A program made the position numbers and the translations under genes. Source: Acidobacteriaceae bacterium (lineage in GTDB: Bacteria > Acidobacteriota > Terriglobia > Terriglobales > Acidobacteriaceae). Taken from it: 8,410 nt of DNA. Positions 1-6,459 of the stretch are shown here, piece by piece (the first letter of the stretch is position 1; each line of letters starts with the position of its first letter). The notes below the pieces were generated by a model. That model was not told where the DNA came from. It ran no database searches and was given only the letters and a program-made list of their open reading frames with translations. The DNA lies in the NCBI GenBank assembly GCA_030044455.1, contig JASHVU010000360.1:1-8410 (forward strand). The letters run 5' to 3'.

Positions 1-1
1 T

Positions 2-1225
2 GCACTGGCACTTCTGGCCGAGGCCGGCGACGGGTCGATGCGCGACGCATTGAGCATCATGGACCAGGCGATTGCATCGGCGCCGGTTGAGAATGACAAG
101 CCGATGCTGGCTGCGGCGCAGATTCGCGAGCTCATGGGCTCGGTACCGAATGCCGTCTTTGAGCGGCTGCTTGAGTCCGTTGCCGCAGGGCAAAGCGCAG
201 AGCTGATGGAGCAGTTGAATATTCTGCTGAATGCCGGCCACAGCCCGCAGGCACTGGCCCGGCAGATGGTGCGCTACCTGCGTAATTCGCTGATGGCCAA
301 GCTGGACGGCGAACAGACTGAGCTGCTGCAGATCTCGGCTGACGAGCGCGCCCGCGCAGCGCGTTCTGCGCTTTTGTTTACTGAAGAAGAGCTGACGCGC
401 AACCTGCAGATTGTTCTGCGCACTTTCGACGATTTGAATTACCGCCAGGAGCAGCGGCTGCATCTTGAACTGGGACTGCTCAAGCTCATCCACGCGCAGC
501 GGCTGTTGCCTATCGAGGAGCTGCTGAGCGGCGCAACTGCCGGCAGTCTGCGCAGCTCTCCGGCGCCGGCCGGCGCTACCCGCGGGCCCATCAACACTCC
601 GCGCTCTGCGCCGTCGGCGGCAGCACCGGAAACGGCTACAGCGGTTCTATCTTCGCGCAGCATTTCTCCGTTTGAATCGAGCCAGTCGATATCGAACCAA
701 ACGAGCTGGAGTGCCGGACCGAACCTGACGCAGAGCGTTGCCGCGGAATCGGCCTCGGCAATCGCGTCGCCTGCGCCGCTGACCGAAGGCGCATTGGGCA
801 AGGCGCCCGAAGCGGAGCCGGCGAGCGTCGGCGCGTCCAGCGTCGACACCCTGCGCAGCGCGCTGATTGCGGCGCTTGCCGGCGGCGGCCGCGCATCGGC
901 TGCCGAGCTGTTGAACACGGCGGCCTGGACCATGGAGGGTTCACATCTGCGCGTCGAGATCCCCGGTGTGGGAAAAAAGATGGTGAGCCTGACAGTCAAT
1001 GCGGAAGCCGAAAAGATTATCCGGCAGGAGTTGCAACGGCTGGGGGTCCCGTTGAAGTTTGTTGCTGTCCCCAGCACAGGTTCAGCCTCGGCATCAGCTG
1101 CGGCGCCGGTCATTGCCGCCGGAAGCATTCAGGAAACCGCGCTGGCCCATCCGATGGTGCAGCGCGCGAGAGAGATCTTTCACGCAGAGGTGCGCAGCGT
1201 GGTCGATCTGCGCGAGAAGCCTTAA
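2..1225 (+). CDS. dnaX: DNA polymerase III subunit tau/gamma (DnaX), 3' part; start lies before the window
   Basis: Encodes the clamp-loader subunit that loads the beta sliding clamp and, as tau, ties polymerase III to the replicative helicase. The reading frame is already open at base 2, so the ATG at 38 is internal. The first codons read ALALLAEAGDGSMRDALSIM, the DnaX sensor-2 segment that ends the ATPase core. The Walker A, zinc-binding and Walker B parts lie upstream, outside the window. Next comes the helical collar domain (roughly visible residues 45-175, ending LLKLIHAQRLLPIEELL). A low-complexity Ala/Ser/Pro linker of about 100 residues follows, then a folded C-terminal domain from about residue 280 (LRSALIAALAGGG onward). 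The visible part is 407 codons plus TAA. The first gene of a dnaX-ybaB-recR cluster, it ends 16 bases before ybaB. An A AAA AAG heptamer lies near its 3' end. The identity is secure; only the N-terminal third is missing. Confidence 0.95.
   Translation, partial: ALALLAEAGDGSMRDALSIMDQAIASAPVENDKPMLAAAQIRELMGSVPNAVFERLLESVAAGQSAELMEQLNILLNAGHSPQALARQMVRYLRNSLMAKLDGEQTELLQISADERARAARSALLFTEEELTRNLQIVLRTFDDLNYRQEQRLHLELGLLKLIHAQRLLPIEELLSGATAGSLRSSPAPAGATRGPINTPRSAPSAAAPETATAVLSSRSISPFESSQSISNQTSWSAGPNLTQSVAAESASAIASPAPLTEGALGKAPEAEPASVGASSVDTLRSALIAALAGGGRASAAELLNTAAWTMEGSHLRVEIPGVGKKMVSLTVNAEAEKIIRQELQRLGVPLKFVAVPSTGSASASAAAPVIAAGSIQETALAHPMVQRAREIFHAEVRSVVDLREKP
973..979 (+). other. Possible frameshift heptamer A AAA AAG in dnaX
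   Basis: The bases GGA AAA AAG ATG encode G-K-K-M. They contain AAAAAAG phased as A AAA AAG relative to the dnaX frame, the same heptamer and phase that directs -1 frameshifting in E. coli dnaX to make gamma. Here the -1 frame stays open for 126 codons and ends at TGA 1357-1359 inside ybaB. It therefore does not give the quick stop seen in E. coli. A +1 (or -2) slip would stop at TGA 984-986. The only downstream pairing I noticed is weak (GCCG with CGGC around 1006-1024). Sequence and phase are certain; function is speculative. Confidence 0.3.
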
Positions 1226-1241
1226 GACAGGAGCAACGACA

Positions 1242-1568
1242 ATGTTCAATCCACTCAAAATTCAGGAGATGCTTTCGCAAGCCGGCCAGATGCAGGAGGA
1301 GATGCAGCGCAAGCTGGCTGAGTCGGTGGTCGAGGCATCGAGTGGCGGCGGCGCGGTGACCGCGACCCTCAACGGCAAAAAAGAGTTGCTCAAGCTGCGC
1401 ATCGATCCCTCGGCGGTGATTGCACTCAGCGGCGGGCAGACCGATGTGGAGATGCTCCAGGACCTGATTGTTGGCGCGGTGAACGAGGCCGGACGCAAGG
1501 CCGATGAGGTCATCAAATCGAGTATGCAGGGAATGCTGGGCGGGCTGAAGATTCCCGGAATCAGCTAA
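1242..1568 (+). CDS. ybaB: YbaB/EbfC family nucleoid-associated protein
   Basis: A 108-residue protein of the YbaB/EbfC family, small dimeric DNA-binding proteins that coat the nucleoid. Family features visible are an N-terminal helix rich in Met, Gln and Glu (MLSQAGQMQEEMQRKLAES, about residues 10-28) and a central beta segment, GGGAVTATLNGKKELLKLRIDPSAV (written here as adjoining motifs GGGAVTATLNGKK and ELLKLRIDPSAV). The C-terminus is a helix containing VNEAGRKADEVIKSSM followed by the Gly-rich end MLGGLKIPGIS. The ATG at 1242 is chosen because AGGAG (1229-1233) sits 8 bases upstream and the family N-terminus (MFNPLKIQEML) begins there. An open frame extends back to 1059, but that part overlaps dnaX and has no family match. 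The position between dnaX and recR is the classic one. Length is normal. Confidence 0.95.
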   Translation: MFNPLKIQEMLSQAGQMQEEMQRKLAESVVEASSGGGAVTATLNGKKELLKLRIDPSAVIALSGGQTDVEMLQDLIVGAVNEAGRKADEVIKSSMQGMLGGLKIPGIS

Positions 1569-1591
1569 GCGATGGTAGTCGGAGGCAAGCC

Positions 1592-2191
1592 GTGAGCCGT
1601 TACGCCGAACCAATGGCGCGGTTGATTGAAGAGTTGAAGAAGCTGCCGGGGGTCGGCGCGAAGAGCGCGCAGCGGTACGCATTTCATATTCTGCGTTCGA
1701 GCGACGAAGACGCGGCCGCTCTGGCCGAGGCCGTACAGAATCTCAAGGCCAGCCTGCGTCTCTGCTCCATTTGCAACAACGTGACCGACGTCGATCCGTG
1801 CGCCTACTGCGCCAGTCCCGCACGCAACCAGCGGGTGGTTTGCGTGGTTGAAGAACCCACCAACATTGCTGCCGTCGAACGCACACGCACTTATCAGGGC
1901 GTCTACCACGTGCTGCATGGAACACTATCGCCATTGCACGGCGTTGGCCCCGAGCAGTTGCGTACCAGCACGCTTGTAAACCGGGTTGAACGCGGTGAAG
2001 TGGACGAAGTGATTCTTGCTACCAGCCCCACGCTGGAGGGCGAAGCGACGGCCGATTGGCTGGCAACTTCGTTGCGTGGATTTCCGGTGAAGATTACGCG
2101 GATAGCAACGGGCGTTCCCGCCGGCAGCGACATTGAATATGCCGACGAAGTAACGATGGCGCGTGCGCTCGAAGGGCGCAGGGACGTATAG
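1592..2191 (+). CDS. recR: Recombination mediator protein RecR
   Basis: RecR acts with RecO (and RecF) to load RecA on SSB-coated single-stranded DNA during gap repair. The 199-residue product has all family parts in order. A helix-hairpin-helix at about 17-33 contains LPGVGAKSAQRYAFHIL. A four-cysteine zinc finger has C58, C61, C70 and C73 (CSIC...CAYC). A Toprim domain starts at about 82 (VVCVVEEPTNIAAVE, conserved Glu near 88) and continues through YHVLHGTLSPLHGVGP and ILATSPTLEGEATADWL. The C-terminal segment contains TGVPAGSDIEYADEVTMARA. The start is a GTG at 1592, supported by GGAGG at 1581-1585 with a 6-base spacer and by the normal length. It follows ybaB by 23 bases, so the two are probably co-transcribed with dnaX. 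It ends in TAG 67 bases before the end of the converging minus-strand gene, and I could not see a convincing terminator in that gap. Confidence 0.96.
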   Translation: MSRYAEPMARLIEELKKLPGVGAKSAQRYAFHILRSSDEDAAALAEAVQNLKASLRLCSICNNVTDVDPCAYCASPARNQRVVCVVEEPTNIAAVERTRTYQGVYHVLHGTLSPLHGVGPEQLRTSTLVNRVERGEVDEVILATSPTLEGEATADWLATSLRGFPVKITRIATGVPAGSDIEYADEVTMARALEGRRDV

Positions 2192-2258
2192 CGGGGGTGT
2201 CGGCGGAGCGCTTTTTGTCAGGGCACGAAAAATGGGGTTCTCGCGGCGCAGCCCGCCT

Positions 2259-2933
2259 TTAGTGCTGATGAGACTCCTCAGAGGCGCTATTCTGGGGCGG
2301 CTTTTTCGCTAGTACGACCATCAATGCTTCCGGCCCGGAGCCGGTCAGGAAAGGTACCATTGCAGGCGATATCGAGTCATACCCTAGATCTGTCGCGGTC
2401 TTATCAGGCGCATAGAACATCACGTGCGGGGGCACGGTACGCCACTGCTTGGCCTCGGAATCGTAGAAATAGTTTTCGTTCGACATCATATAAAGGAAAC
2501 CCGGCCCGGGCGCTTTGTAGCGGCCGTCCTTATATCCCTGGGCGATGTCATCCTCGATCTCTGCAGCTGACTTGCCCTGTGCCCGCAGTTCTTCTCTGCG
2601 CATGGCAGTAACCATAAGAGTGCTGCTACCAATGGCGTCGAAGCATGCCGGCGCTGCCGAAACTTGCATTGTTTCCTTAAATGACCGCCAAATGAAACAA
2701 CTAAAGCCGTTCGTGCCTTCGCGAGCTTTCTCGTAGCCCTTCGGTCCCAGAACATAAACTGCGGCTTTACTCGATACCTCGTCTGGGGCCGCGCTCAAAG
2801 CGAGTTCGATCTGTCGCTCCCGCGGCGTCGAAGCGGTTACTGTGGGATCCCGAGGCGTATCTTGAGCCGCTGCGATGCTGAACGTGACGCCGATTGACAG
2901 GACACCCGCAAAAACCGTTTTCTTCCACCCCAT
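2259..2933 (-). CDS. Secreted protein of unknown function
   Basis: A predicted 224-residue exported protein. I chose the ATG at 2933 because GGAG (2939-2942) lies 5 bases upstream and a clean Sec signal peptide begins there: MGWKK, then a hydrophobic stretch to about residue 22, then AAA before Q24 as a likely signal peptidase I site. The open frame runs back to 3089, but those extra 52 residues look like noise. The mature part has a conserved-looking block AAVYVLGPKGYEKAREGTNG (57-76), Cys79 and Cys97 that could form a disulfide, a charged helix MRREELRAQGKSAAEIEDDI (111-130), FLYMMSNENYFYDSE (146-160) and PPHVMFYAP (168-176). The tail is SEESHQH. I recall similar uncharacterised exported proteins from acidobacteria, but I know no named domain or function. 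It converges on recR and stands alone. Secretion is fairly sure; the role is unknown. Confidence 0.75.
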   Translation of the reverse strand: MGWKKTVFAGVLSIGVTFSIAAAQDTPRDPTVTASTPRERQIELALSAAPDEVSSKAAVYVLGPKGYEKAREGTNGFSCFIWRSFKETMQVSAAPACFDAIGSSTLMVTAMRREELRAQGKSAAEIEDDIAQGYKDGRYKAPGPGFLYMMSNENYFYDSEAKQWRTVPPHVMFYAPDKTATDLGYDSISPAMVPFLTGSGPEALMVVLAKKPPQNSASEESHQH

Positions 2934-3009
2934 AGCATCTCCGTTGGCTTCGCTTCCTTGGCACGGAATAGCGAGCAATTCACAGGCAGAGTACGCCACA
3001 CAAACTTTG

Positions 3010-3354
3010 ATGATTCGGCTTGATCTACAGAGTGAACCAATCATTCGACGAGTTGCTGGCTTAGCGCTGCAAGCCGCATTGGTCTTCACACTTCATTTCC
3101 TGCAAACGCTTGAGGCTGGGTTCGTACCGATCTGGAAATCTGACACAGCAAAAAACCGAACGTCAATTCACTGGTTCGGAATCAAGCCGGTCCATGCGTG
3201 CAAACGAGACTGTTTTTCAGTCGACCAGATAATTCTCGCTTTCGAATTTGAGGACGGTAAATCCATCCAAATATCCGAAGATGATGAAGAGTACAAGGAG
3301 TTTCTGCAGGCATTGCCGAAACGAGTCGACGGTTTTCTTGAGGAGAAGCAATGA
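3010..3354 (+). CDS. Hypothetical protein, probably cut short by an in-frame TGA
   Basis: An open frame of 114 codons from ATG 3010 to TGA 3352-3354; the same frame is open back to an ATG at 2875. No good ribosome binding site precedes ATG 3010, so the start is uncertain. The protein begins with MIRLDLQSEPIIRR and has one hydrophobic segment at about 15-40. A tail from residue 70 reads like a real soluble protein: VDQIILAFEFEDGKSIQISE, then DDEEYKEFLQALPKRVDGF. Beyond the TGA the same frame goes on with WKRVALPLFATNWTCLVQ and stops at TGA 3424-3426. That extension looks like the natural end of the protein, so the gene may carry a TGG-to-TGA nonsense mutation and be a pseudogene. Base composition here is only about 40-45% GC, unlike recR or kdp. 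I do not recognise the family. Confidence 0.4.
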   Translation: MIRLDLQSEPIIRRVAGLALQAALVFTLHFLQTLEAGFVPIWKSDTAKNRTSIHWFGIKPVHACKRDCFSVDQIILAFEFEDGKSIQISEDDEEYKEFLQALPKRVDGFLEEKQ

Positions 3355-3441
3355 TGGAAGCGAGTGGCCTTGCCCCTATTCGCTACTAACTGGACTTGCC
3401 TCGTCCAGCGTGCCGATGGCCACTGATACTGAATGTTTCTT

Positions 3442-3485
3442 CGCCCGCATTGCGGGCCGAGTCCGGGCGTGTTGCACTGCCCGCC
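3442..3485. repeat. Cluster of short GC-rich inverted repeats
   Basis: GCCCGC (3443-3448) and GCGGGC (3452-3457) form a perfect 6-base stem around a 3-base loop. A CCGGGCG motif about 7 bases further on, and GCCCGCC at about 3479-3485, can pair with these in other ways, so several stems exclude one another. No T-run follows on either strand, so this is not a standard intrinsic terminator. It stands out because the surrounding DNA is GC-poor. It could be a remnant of a repeat element or a structured RNA segment. Confidence 0.4.
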
Positions 3486-3559
3486 TAGAAGAAAAACAGA
3501 CCGAAGGAAAAGAGACCAAGAGCAATAATCGAGCCCCAAAACATTTTTCTACGACTCAC
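3485..3559 (-). CDS. Possible small membrane peptide (24 residues)
   Basis: A short minus-strand frame starts at GTG 3559 and ends at TAG 3485-3487. The peptide begins MSRRKMFWG and continues with an uncharged hydrophobic run, SIIALGLFSFGLFFF, to its last residue. Positive N-terminus followed by a single membrane-length segment is the layout of many small bacterial membrane peptides. GGAGG (3569-3573) lies 9 bases upstream of the GTG, a plausible binding site. I recognise no family. It may be a chance open frame in A-rich DNA (poly-Phe from TTT/TTC), or the remnant of a longer gene. The ribosome binding site and charge pattern are the only support. Confidence 0.25.
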   Translation of the reverse strand: MSRRKMFWGSIIALGLFSFGLFFF

Positions 3560-3650
3560 GGAGAAAACCCTCCGAATGCAACGGTACCGTGGTCGGAGGA
3601 ATTGGAAAATAGCAGTTTTAGGGCGGTAATCACAGTTTCGGGGTAGGCAG

Positions 3651-3697
3651 AAAAACCAAAATGGGAAGGGCTTGAAAAGGGCTTTAGTACCCTTCCC
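3651..3697 (-). terminator. Intrinsic terminator of the kdp operon
   Basis: GGGAAGGG (3663-3670) and CCCTTCCC (3690-3697) form a perfect 8-base stem with a 19-base loop. Read on the minus strand, the stem is followed by ATTTTGGTTTTT (3662 down to 3651), a split T-run. It lies 32 bases past the kdpC stop, where the operon should end. The loop carries two copies of AAGGGCTT-like sequence. On the plus strand no T-run follows, so it works in one direction only. Confidence 0.65.
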
Positions 3698-3729
3698 GAA
3701 GTTACTTTAGGTGAAGGCGAGGCGCTTTG

Positions 3730-4374
3730 CTATTTCGATAACTGGTCGAGCGCGATGTTCAGCTCCAGCACATTGACGCGGGGTTCACCCCAAAGGCCGA
3801 GCTGGCGCTGGGAGATGTGCTTTTCGATGAGCTCGCGCACCTTATCCTCATTGATTCCGCGCGCCTTGGCCACGCGCGGCGCCTGGTAAAAGGCGCCGTC
3901 GGGGGTGATGTCGGGATCGAGTCCCGAGCCGGAAGTCGTGACCATGTCGATCGGCACCGGCTCGCCGGGGTTCTGCTTCTGGAGCGCGTCAATGTCGCCC
4001 TGGATGCGCGTGGCCAGCTTGGCGTTCGATTGCGCCAGGTTCGTCCCACTTGAGCTGGTGGCGTCGTACCCGTTACCGGCTGCCGAAGGCCTGGGATGAA
4101 AATACTTGTCCGAAGTGAAGCTCTGCGCGATCAGCTCCGAGCCGATCACATGGCCATTGCGCAGGATCAGGCTGCCATTGGCCTGGTGCGGAAACAAAAA
4201 CTCGGCTATGCCCGCCATCGCCAGCGGATAGACGATGCCCAGCAGCACCGTGGTAACGATCGTGAACAGAATTGCGGTCTTCCAAACCGAATGCACGCTT
4301 TCCCCACCCGCGCTTTGCGCCGGCTTGTGTGCTAATTCTTCGTGAGCAATCAATGAACCTGAACTGGCATGCAC
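3730..4374 (-). CDS. kdpC: Potassium-transporting ATPase subunit C (KdpC)
   Basis: KdpC is the single-span accessory subunit of the Kdp K+ pump, with its bulk outside the membrane, and is thought to raise ATP affinity of KdpB. The 214-residue product has one membrane segment at about 32-58 (AILFTIVTTVLLGIVYPLAM). The family blocks follow: GSELIAQSFTSDKYFHPRPS (78-97), YDATSSSGTNLAQSN (103-117), PVPIDMVTTSGSGLDPDITP (139-158), APRVAKARG (165-173) and VNVLELNIALD (200-210). The start is GTG 4374, with a strong AAAGGAG (4383-4389) 8 bases upstream. The protein has about 28 residues before the membrane span, rich in His, Glu and Ala, where E. coli KdpC has only a few; I see no function for this. 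It is last in the operon and is followed by a terminator. Confidence 0.96.
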   Translation of the reverse strand: MHASSGSLIAHEELAHKPAQSAGGESVHSVWKTAILFTIVTTVLLGIVYPLAMAGIAEFLFPHQANGSLILRNGHVIGSELIAQSFTSDKYFHPRPSAAGNGYDATSSSGTNLAQSNAKLATRIQGDIDALQKQNPGEPVPIDMVTTSGSGLDPDITPDGAFYQAPRVAKARGINEDKVRELIEKHISQRQLGLWGEPRVNVLELNIALDQLSK

Positions 4375-4382
4375 GATCGAAT

Positions 4383-4389
4383 CTCCTTT
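4383..4389 (-). promoter_or_regulatory. Strong ribosome binding site that fixes the kdpC GTG start
   Basis: On the minus strand AAAGGAG is followed by 8 bases and then GTG 4374. It lies directly after the heptamer repeats in the kdpB-kdpC spacer. No in-frame ATG competes nearby, so this site decides the start of KdpC. Confidence 0.75.
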
Positions 4390-4395
4390 GAAAAG

Positions 4396-4423
4396 CAGCT
4401 CTCAGCTCTCAGCTTTCAGTTTC
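4396..4423. repeat. Heptamer tandem repeat in the kdpB-kdpC spacer
   Basis: Four 7-base units read on the plus strand: CAGCTCT, CAGCTCT, CAGCTTT and the degenerate CAGTTTC. On the coding strand this is CTGAAAG/CTGAGAG-type sequence just after the kdpB stop and just before the kdpC ribosome binding site. The same repeat type fills the kdpA-kdpB spacer. It codes for nothing here and lengthens the spacer to 51 bases. Confidence 0.8.
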
Positions 4424-4425
4424 CG

Positions 4426-6459
4426 CTACGCCAGGTGCATGGCAACCAGGCACAGATCAATGGCCTTGATACCGATGAACGGAATGATGATGCCTCCCAC
4501 GCCGTAGATCAGCAGATTATTGCGCAGCAACACATCAGCGGCCTTGGGCTGGTACTTGACGCCTCTCAAAGCCAGCGGAATAAGCGCCACGATAATGATG
4601 GCGTTGAAAATGACAGCCGACAGAATGGCCGATTCGCGCGAATGCAGATACATGATATTCAGCGCGCCGAGTACCGGGAAGACGCCGGCGAACATAGCCG
4701 GAATAATCGCGAAGTACTTGGCCACGTCGTTGGCGATGGAGAACGTAGTCAGGGCGCCCCGCGTCATCAGTAATTGTTTTCCGATCTCCACAATCTCAAT
4801 GAGCTTGGTCGGATTCGAATCGAGATCGACCATGTTGCCGGCCTCTTTCGCGGCCTGCGTGCCCGAGTTCATGGCGACGCCGACGTCGGCCTGGGCCAGA
4901 GCCGGCGCGTCGTTGGTGCCGTCGCCGGTCATGGCCACCAGCTTGCCCTTGCCCTGCTCGCGTTTGATCAGGTCCATTTTGTCTTTGGGCTTGGCCTCGG
5001 CAAGGAAGTCGTCTACGCCGGCTTCACGTGCAATCACCGCGGCGGTGAGCGGATTGTCGCCGGTGATCATGATGGTGCGGATGCCCATGGCGCGCAGTCT
5101 CGCAAGCCGGTCCTTGAGCCCGCCTTTCACGATGTCCTTGAGGTGAATCACGCCGAGCGCGGTTGAGTTCTCCGCGACCACCAGCGGCGTACCTCCCATC
5201 CGCGCCACTTCTTCAACGTTTTCGCGCACCTTTTGCGGCAGCGACGAACCCTGTTCTTCAAGGAAGCGCGCGATGGCATCGACCGAGCCCTTGCGAATGC
5301 GCGTGCCGGGCAGATTCACGCCGCTCATGCGCGTCTGCGCAGTAAATGGAACAAACTCGGTATGAGTACCGGCAAGATCGCGACCACGCAGGTTGTACTT
5401 CTCCTTGGCCAGGACAACAATCGAACGGCCCTCAGGTGTTTCGTCAGAGAGCGACGAAAGCTGCGCTGCATTGGCCAGCCGCTCTTGGCTTACATCGGGC
5501 GCGGGCAGGAACTCCGTCGCCTGGCGGTTGCCCAACGTGATGGTTCCGGTCTTGTCGAGAAGCAGCGTGTTCACATCGCCCGCAGCTTCAACGGCGCGGC
5601 CACTCATGGCGAGGACGTTGTACTGCACCAGGCGATCCATGCCGGCGATGCCGATGGCCGACAGGAGCCCGCCGATGGTGGTAGGAATAAGGCAGACGAG
5701 CAACGAAACCAGAACGAAGATGGTCTGCGGGGCCTTGGAGTAGATTGCGAACGGCTGCAGCGTGACCACCGCCAGCAAAAAGATGATGGTCAGCCCCGAA
5801 AGCAGAATGCTCAGCGCGATTTCGTTCGGCGTCTTCTGCCGCTCGGCGCCTTCAACCAGTGCGATCATGCGATCGAGAAATGTCTCGCCAGGATTCGAAG
5901 TGATCTTTACTTTGATCCAGTCAGAAAGGACCTTGGTGCCGCCGGTGACGGCCGAACGGTCGCCGCCGGCTTCGCGGATGACAGGCGCCGACTCGCCGGT
6001 AATCGCCGACTCGTCCACAGAAGCCACGCCCTCGATCACCTCGCCATCGCCGGCGATGTAATTTCCGGCCGCAACGTAGATCAGGTCGCCGGCGCGAAGC
6101 AGGCCGCTGGCAACGTCCTCAAAGCTGCCGTCAGCTCTGTAGCGCTTAGCGATGGTCTCGCCCTTGGCCTTGCGCAGCGTGTCGGCCTGGGCCTTGCCGC
6201 GGCCCTCGGCCATGGCCTCGGCAAAGTTGGCAAAAAGAACCGTGAACCACAGCCAGAGCGTGATCTGCAGATTGAAGCCGAACTTACCGGGGTCATGGCG
6301 GTAGTTCTCGATCAGCAGTGCGCTGGTGAGCACGCTGCCCACCTCCACCACAAACATCACTGGGTTTTTCACCATGCCACGCGGATCGAGTTTGCGCACC
6401 GAATCGACGAGGGCCTGGCCCATGATTTGTGTATTCCAAAGACTTGTTTTCTCAGCCAT
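4426..6459 (-). CDS. kdpB: Potassium-transporting P-type ATPase subunit B (KdpB)
   Basis: The catalytic subunit, which hydrolyses ATP and drives K+ uptake through KdpA. It has 677 residues, close to the 682 of E. coli. In order: membrane segments near 33-52 and 65-82; the actuator motif TGES (154-157), whose Ser157 matches the E. coli Ser162 phosphorylated for inhibition; [15 protein letters not shown] (256-270); the phosphorylation motif DKTGT with Asp302; nucleotide-domain motifs FTAQTRMSG (372-380 region) and KGS (390-392); TGDNP (466-470); [11 protein letters not shown] (511-521); and [11 protein letters not shown] with the Asp578/Lys581 pair expected to couple to KdpA. All catalytic residues are present, so it should be active. 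Start ATG 6459 gives the normal N-terminus, but its binding site is weak (AAGAG) and lies in the repeat tract. A long plus-strand open frame across it is a shadow. Confidence 0.98.
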   Translation of the reverse strand: MAEKTSLWNTQIMGQALVDSVRKLDPRGMVKNPVMFVVEVGSVLTSALLIENYRHDPGKFGFNLQITLWLWFTVLFANFAEAMAEGRGKAQADTLRKAKGETIAKRYRADGSFEDVASGLLRAGDLIYVAAGNYIAGDGEVIEGVASVDESAITGESAPVIREAGGDRSAVTGGTKVLSDWIKVKITSNPGETFLDRMIALVEGAERQKTPNEIALSILLSGLTIIFLLAVVTLQPFAIYSKAPQTIFVLVSLLVCLIPTTIGGLLSAIGIAGMDRLVQYNVLAMSGRAVEAAGDVNTLLLDKTGTITLGNRQATEFLPAPDVSQERLANAAQLSSLSDETPEGRSIVVLAKEKYNLRGRDLAGTHTEFVPFTAQTRMSGVNLPGTRIRKGSVDAIARFLEEQGSSLPQKVRENVEEVARMGGTPLVVAENSTALGVIHLKDIVKGGLKDRLARLRAMGIRTIMITGDNPLTAAVIAREAGVDDFLAEAKPKDKMDLIKREQGKGKLVAMTGDGTNDAPALAQADVGVAMNSGTQAAKEAGNMVDLDSNPTKLIEIVEIGKQLLMTRGALTTFSIANDVAKYFAIIPAMFAGVFPVLGALNIMYLHSRESAILSAVIFNAIIIVALIPLALRGVKYQPKAADVLLRNNLLIYGVGGIIIPFIGIKAIDLCLVAMHLA

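Larger units (their letters stand above)
3355..3650. other. Low-GC spacer with no secure gene
   Basis: Between the weak plus-strand gene and the kdp terminator lie about 300 bases with no convincing protein gene. Visible in it are the frame continuing past the TGA at 3352-3354, a cluster of GC-rich inverted repeats at 3442-3485, and a possible minus-strand peptide gene at 3485-3559. A longer plus-strand open frame (3248-3646) has no hydrophobic or domain pattern and overlaps the better frame, so I do not count it as a gene. Much of the stretch is A-rich, for example AAAAACAGACCGAAGG from 3492. Confidence 0.5.

Noticed and set aside
439..1128. Minus-strand open frame of 229 codons opposite dnaX
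   Set aside because: Low-complexity Ala/Ser/Arg translation and no family pattern; a GC-driven shadow of dnaX.
1059..1241. Upstream extension of ybaB
   Set aside because: This part overlaps dnaX in another frame and is Arg/Pro-rich; the family start and AGGAG site support ATG 1242.
2192..2258. Possible terminator between recR and the converging gene
   Set aside because: Only 4-base stems (such as GGCG/CGCC) are present and the T-runs lie too far from them; not convincing on either strand.
2934..3089. Upstream extension of the secreted protein gene
   Set aside because: The signal peptide and ribosome binding site are at 2933; the extra residues show no pattern and would hide the signal peptide.
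3168..3539. Minus-strand open frame of 123 codons
   Set aside because: Overlaps the better plus-strand frame, and its translation is Ser/Arg/Gln-rich without domain or membrane pattern.
3248..3646. Plus-strand open frame of 132 codons
   Set aside because: Starts inside the better frame with no ribosome binding site; composition looks random.
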